Below are positions 4,787 to 7,202 of a stretch of 7,202 bases of DNA, piece after piece. A program made the position numbers and the translations under genes. Source of the DNA: JAAAPF01 sp964481035. Lineage in GTDB: Bacteria; Pseudomonadota; Alphaproteobacteria; Geminicoccales; Geminicoccaceae. The notes under the pieces are model-generated. The model did not search any database, was not told where the DNA came from, and worked only from the letters and a program-made list of their open reading frames with translations. Positions within the stretch are counted from its first letter, which is position 1. The number at the start of each line of letters is the position of its first letter. The stretch is from NCBI GenBank assembly GCA_964481035.1, contig CAYZSE010000143.1, positions 1 through 7,202 on the forward strand, given 5' to 3'.

Positions 4787-7202
4787 ATGTGGAATGCACG
4801 TTTCCGTCCAAGACTGCTCATGGCCTGCGGGCTGGTCGTGGCGTTGGCCGCGTGCGGATCGGCGGAGGAGCGCGTCGACGACTATATGGCGCAAGGCTCC
4901 GAGTTGCTGGCGCAGGGCGATTTGCAACGCGCGGCCCTGTCCTTTCGTAACGTCTTGAAGATCGAGCCGCGGCACGCGCCGGCGCTGCTCGCGATGGGTC
5001 GCATCCACGAGCAGCGCGAGAACTACCCGAAGGCGTTTGCCGCCTACCGAGAGGCCGCGTCCGCCGACCCTGCCCTGCTGGAGGCGCACGTCGCCTATGC
5101 GATCCTGGCCCTGACCGGCGGGCAGCTCGACGTCGTTGCCGAAGCCATCGAAGCCATCCGTGCCGCCGAGCCGGACAACGCCCACGGGCTCGCTCTCGCG
5201 GCAGCGCTCGCGCTGCGCGAGGAGCAGCTCGCGAAAGCCGAGGATCTGGCACGCCGCGCCCTCGCCGTGGATCCTGCGCACGTCAACGCGACCTCGGCGC
5301 TCGCGGGCGTCCATCGGGCGGCGGGTCGGACCGATGAAGCGGTGGCGGTGCTCGACGGCTACTTCGCCGAGCATGGCGGCAATGTCCCGTTGGCCCTCTT
5401 GAAGGTGCAGCTGCTCGCGGCAGAGACCGACATTGTCGGCGTCACGCGGGCCTTCGAGGAGCTAATCGAATTTGCCCCGGACAACGCCGACTTCCGCATC
5501 GCGTTCGCCGATTACCATCGCGCGCGCGGCGATGTCGGCGCCGCCCAGCGGCTTCTTGGCTCCGCCATCGACGAGCTGGATGCGCCGCCAGCGGTGGCGG
5601 CTTCGCTGGTCAGGCTCATCCATGAGAATGCGGGCCTCGACGCCGCGATCGCGGAACTGGATCGGCTGGAGGCCCAACGCGGTGATCCCGATCACGTGCT
5701 CGGCTTCCTCGCGGCCGATCTCTATACGCGAGCGGAGCGTTTCGACGAGGCGGAGGAGCGGTTGGAGCGTGTCGTCGAGGCCACCACGGCAAGAGCGCCG
5801 CGATCCCTCGACGCGCGCACGGCGATGGCGTCGGTGGCGCGGGCCCGCGGCGACGGCGATGCCGCCCGCGCGCACCTCGCCGAGATCTTGGAGATCGACC
5901 CCGACCACCGCGGCGCCAACTACCTCCAAGGCGTGATGGATCTGGCGGCCGGCGAGGCGCGCTCGGCCATCGCCGCGGGGCGCACCGCCCTCGCGAGCGA
6001 CGGCGACTGGCCGCCCGCGCTGAAGCTGATCGCCGAGGCGTATCGGGCCGCAGGCGACCGCGAGCTCGCCATCGACGCGCTGGGACGGGCCCTCCAGGCC
6101 GCGCCGGACGACGTGGAGGCGGCCTCCGCGCTGGCGACGCTGCTCGCCCAGCAGGGCGACTACGACGCCGCGCTGCAAGCTTGGGATCTGGTGATCCACA
6201 GCGCCCCCGATCCGACGCCGGCCCTGGCGAGCGCCGCCGAGCTCGCCATCCGCCAGGAGGACTGGAACCGGGCGGGCACGGAAATCGACCGCCTGCTCGC
6301 CACCCCCGGGGCTGAGCTGAGCGGCACCCTCCTGGCCGGCTCCATGCGCCTCGCCCAAGGCGATGTCGAAGGCGCACAGGCATGGTACGAGCAGGCGGCG
6401 GAGCTCGACCCGAGCGGGCCGGCACCCCTTCTGGGCCAGGTGCGCACCCGCCTCGCCGCGGACGACGTCGAGGGCGCCTTGGCGCTGCTCGATGCGCGCA
6501 TCGGGGTCATGCCCGACGACGCCCTAGCGCATCAACTCCAGGCCCAGCTGTATCTTCGCCAGGACGATGCGGCGCGTGCCTTCGACGCCTATCTTGCCGC
6601 CATCGACGCTGCGCCGCAGTGGGCGACGCCCTACCTGGAGTTGGCGACGCTGGCGCAAGGTAGAGGTCAGGTCGACGAGGCGCTGGCCATCCTGGACGGC
6701 GGCATCGCCGCTGACGCGGAGCCGGATGTCCTGCGCCTGCGCAAGGCCTTCGTGCAGCAGGGCGCCGACCGGTTCGCCGACGCGATCGTCACCTACGGCG
6801 CCTTGATCGAGGGCGGCAACGACGACGACATCGTCATCAACAACTACGGCGCCCTGATTGCGGACTTCGCGCACGACGATCCCATGCTGCTGGCGCGGGC
6901 CCGGGATCTGGCGCAGCGCTTCGAGGTGAGCCGCGAGGCGTACCTCGTCGATACGCTGGGCTGGCTGCACTACCGTGCCGGCGACCACTCGGCGGCCCTT
7001 GGCAACCTGCGGCGCGCGGTCGCGATGCGCCCGGACGATCCCCAACTCCGCTACCATTACGGCACGGCGCTCGGCGCGTTGGGCGAGACGGCCTCGGCCG
7101 TGGCGGAGCTGGAAAAGGCGGTCGTCGACGGCGCCTCTTATCCGGGCCTAGACGAGGCGCAGCGTCTGTTGCGCGAATTGCGCGCCATCCTCGCGGAAGG
7201 CA
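4787..7202 (+). CDS. Large TPR-repeat lipoprotein, PrsT-like, exopolysaccharide/PEP-CTERM locus type (3' end beyond window)
   Basis: The frame is open from ATG 4787 to the window edge with no stop, giving 805 visible codons. It opens with a lipoprotein signal peptide: a basic N-region (R5, R7, R9), a hydrophobic stretch (10-22) and a lipobox LAAC with Cys23. Residue +2 is Gly, with no Asp retention signal, so an outer-membrane lipoprotein facing the periplasm is likely. The rest is Ala/Leu-rich tetratricopeptide repeats. Clear units include about 31-64 (GSELLAQGDLQRAALSFRNV), 65-98, 133-166, 344-374, 410-442, 444-476, 579-612 and 720-752, the last with DTLGWLHY (722-729), a motif common near the C-terminus of such proteins. 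The final visible segment (LDEAQRLLRELR, 788-799) suggests the stop is close. TPR lipoproteins of this size, including PrsT of PEP-CTERM/exosortase loci, occur in exopolysaccharide clusters and probably act as scaffolds for polymer assembly or export. PrsT membership is inference; a generic TPR lipoprotein is the alternative. Confidence 0.88.
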   Translation, partial: MWNARFRPRLLMACGLVVALAACGSAEERVDDYMAQGSELLAQGDLQRAALSFRNVLKIEPRHAPALLAMGRIHEQRENYPKAFAAYREAASADPALLEAHVAYAILALTGGQLDVVAEAIEAIRAAEPDNAHGLALAAALALREEQLAKAEDLARRALAVDPAHVNATSALAGVHRAAGRTDEAVAVLDGYFAEHGGNVPLALLKVQLLAAETDIVGVTRAFEELIEFAPDNADFRIAFADYHRARGDVGAAQRLLGSAIDELDAPPAVAASLVRLIHENAGLDAAIAELDRLEAQRGDPDHVLGFLAADLYTRAERFDEAEERLERVVEATTARAPRSLDARTAMASVARARGDGDAARAHLAEILEIDPDHRGANYLQGVMDLAAGEARSAIAAGRTALASDGDWPPALKLIAEAYRAAGDRELAIDALGRALQAAPDDVEAASALATLLAQQGDYDAALQAWDLVIHSAPDPTPALASAAELAIRQEDWNRAGTEIDRLLATPGAELSGTLLAGSMRLAQGDVEGAQAWYEQAAELDPSGPAPLLGQVRTRLAADDVEGALALLDARIGVMPDDALAHQLQAQLYLRQDDAARAFDAYLAAIDAAPQWATPYLELATLAQGRGQVDEALAILDGGIAADAEPDVLRLRKAFVQQGADRFADAIVTYGALIEGGNDDDIVINNYGALIADFAHDDPMLLARARDLAQRFEVSREAYLVDTLGWLHYRAGDHSAALGNLRRAVAMRPDDPQLRYHYGTALGALGETASAVAELEKAVVDGASYPGLDEAQRLLRELRAILAEG

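Noticed and set aside
5462..6358. Minus-strand frames opposite the TPR lipoprotein gene (for example 5462-6358 and 5616-6425)
   Set aside because: They are shadows of the long TPR frame, which has a lipobox and regular TPR signatures; the antisense products are low-complexity.

Overview
This is a GC-rich chromosomal window from a Gram-negative bacterium. It holds three protein-coding genes in a divergent layout around a 569-bp intergenic region. The SecA sequence (Walker A GEGKT, C-terminal CPCGSGKKYKQCH zinc tail), an outer-membrane-type lipoprotein and a polyprenyl-phosphate sugar transferase all fit a proteobacterium. The codon bias and the SecA N-terminus suggest an alphaproteobacterium, possibly of the Rhodospirillales type, but that placement is inference from memory.

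Layout: (1) 2-2656, minus strand: complete secA, the ATPase motor of the general secretion pathway. (2) 2657-3225: divergent intergenic region. It holds the secA Shine-Dalgarno, a candidate secA promoter, a GC-rich inverted repeat in the presumed secA leader, three helically phased GGCAA boxes, and a striking perfect tandem repeat of the pentamer GTGGC (8 copies). The repeat ends 3 nt before the strong Shine-Dalgarno of the next gene. (3) 3226-4653, plus strand: a membrane polyprenyl-phosphate hexose-1-phosphate transferase (WcaJ/PssY type), which starts exopolysaccharide repeat-unit assembly and uses a TTG start. (4) 4787 to beyond the right edge, plus strand: a large TPR-repeat lipoprotein, open through the window end with 805 codons visible. 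It resembles the TPR lipoproteins (PrsT-like) of exopolysaccharide and PEP-CTERM/exosortase loci.

The two plus-strand genes look like the first genes of an exopolysaccharide locus: one puts the first sugar on the lipid carrier, and the other is probably a periplasm-facing outer-membrane scaffold for polymer export or assembly. secA is a housekeeping neighbour that happens to be divergent. The most interesting signal is the pentanucleotide repeat next to the ribosome binding site of the EPS-initiating transferase. It has the form of a contingency (phase-variation) locus, could fold as a two-layer G-quadruplex that includes the Shine-Dalgarno, and is crossed by a short upstream reading frame whose stop overlaps the transferase start codon.
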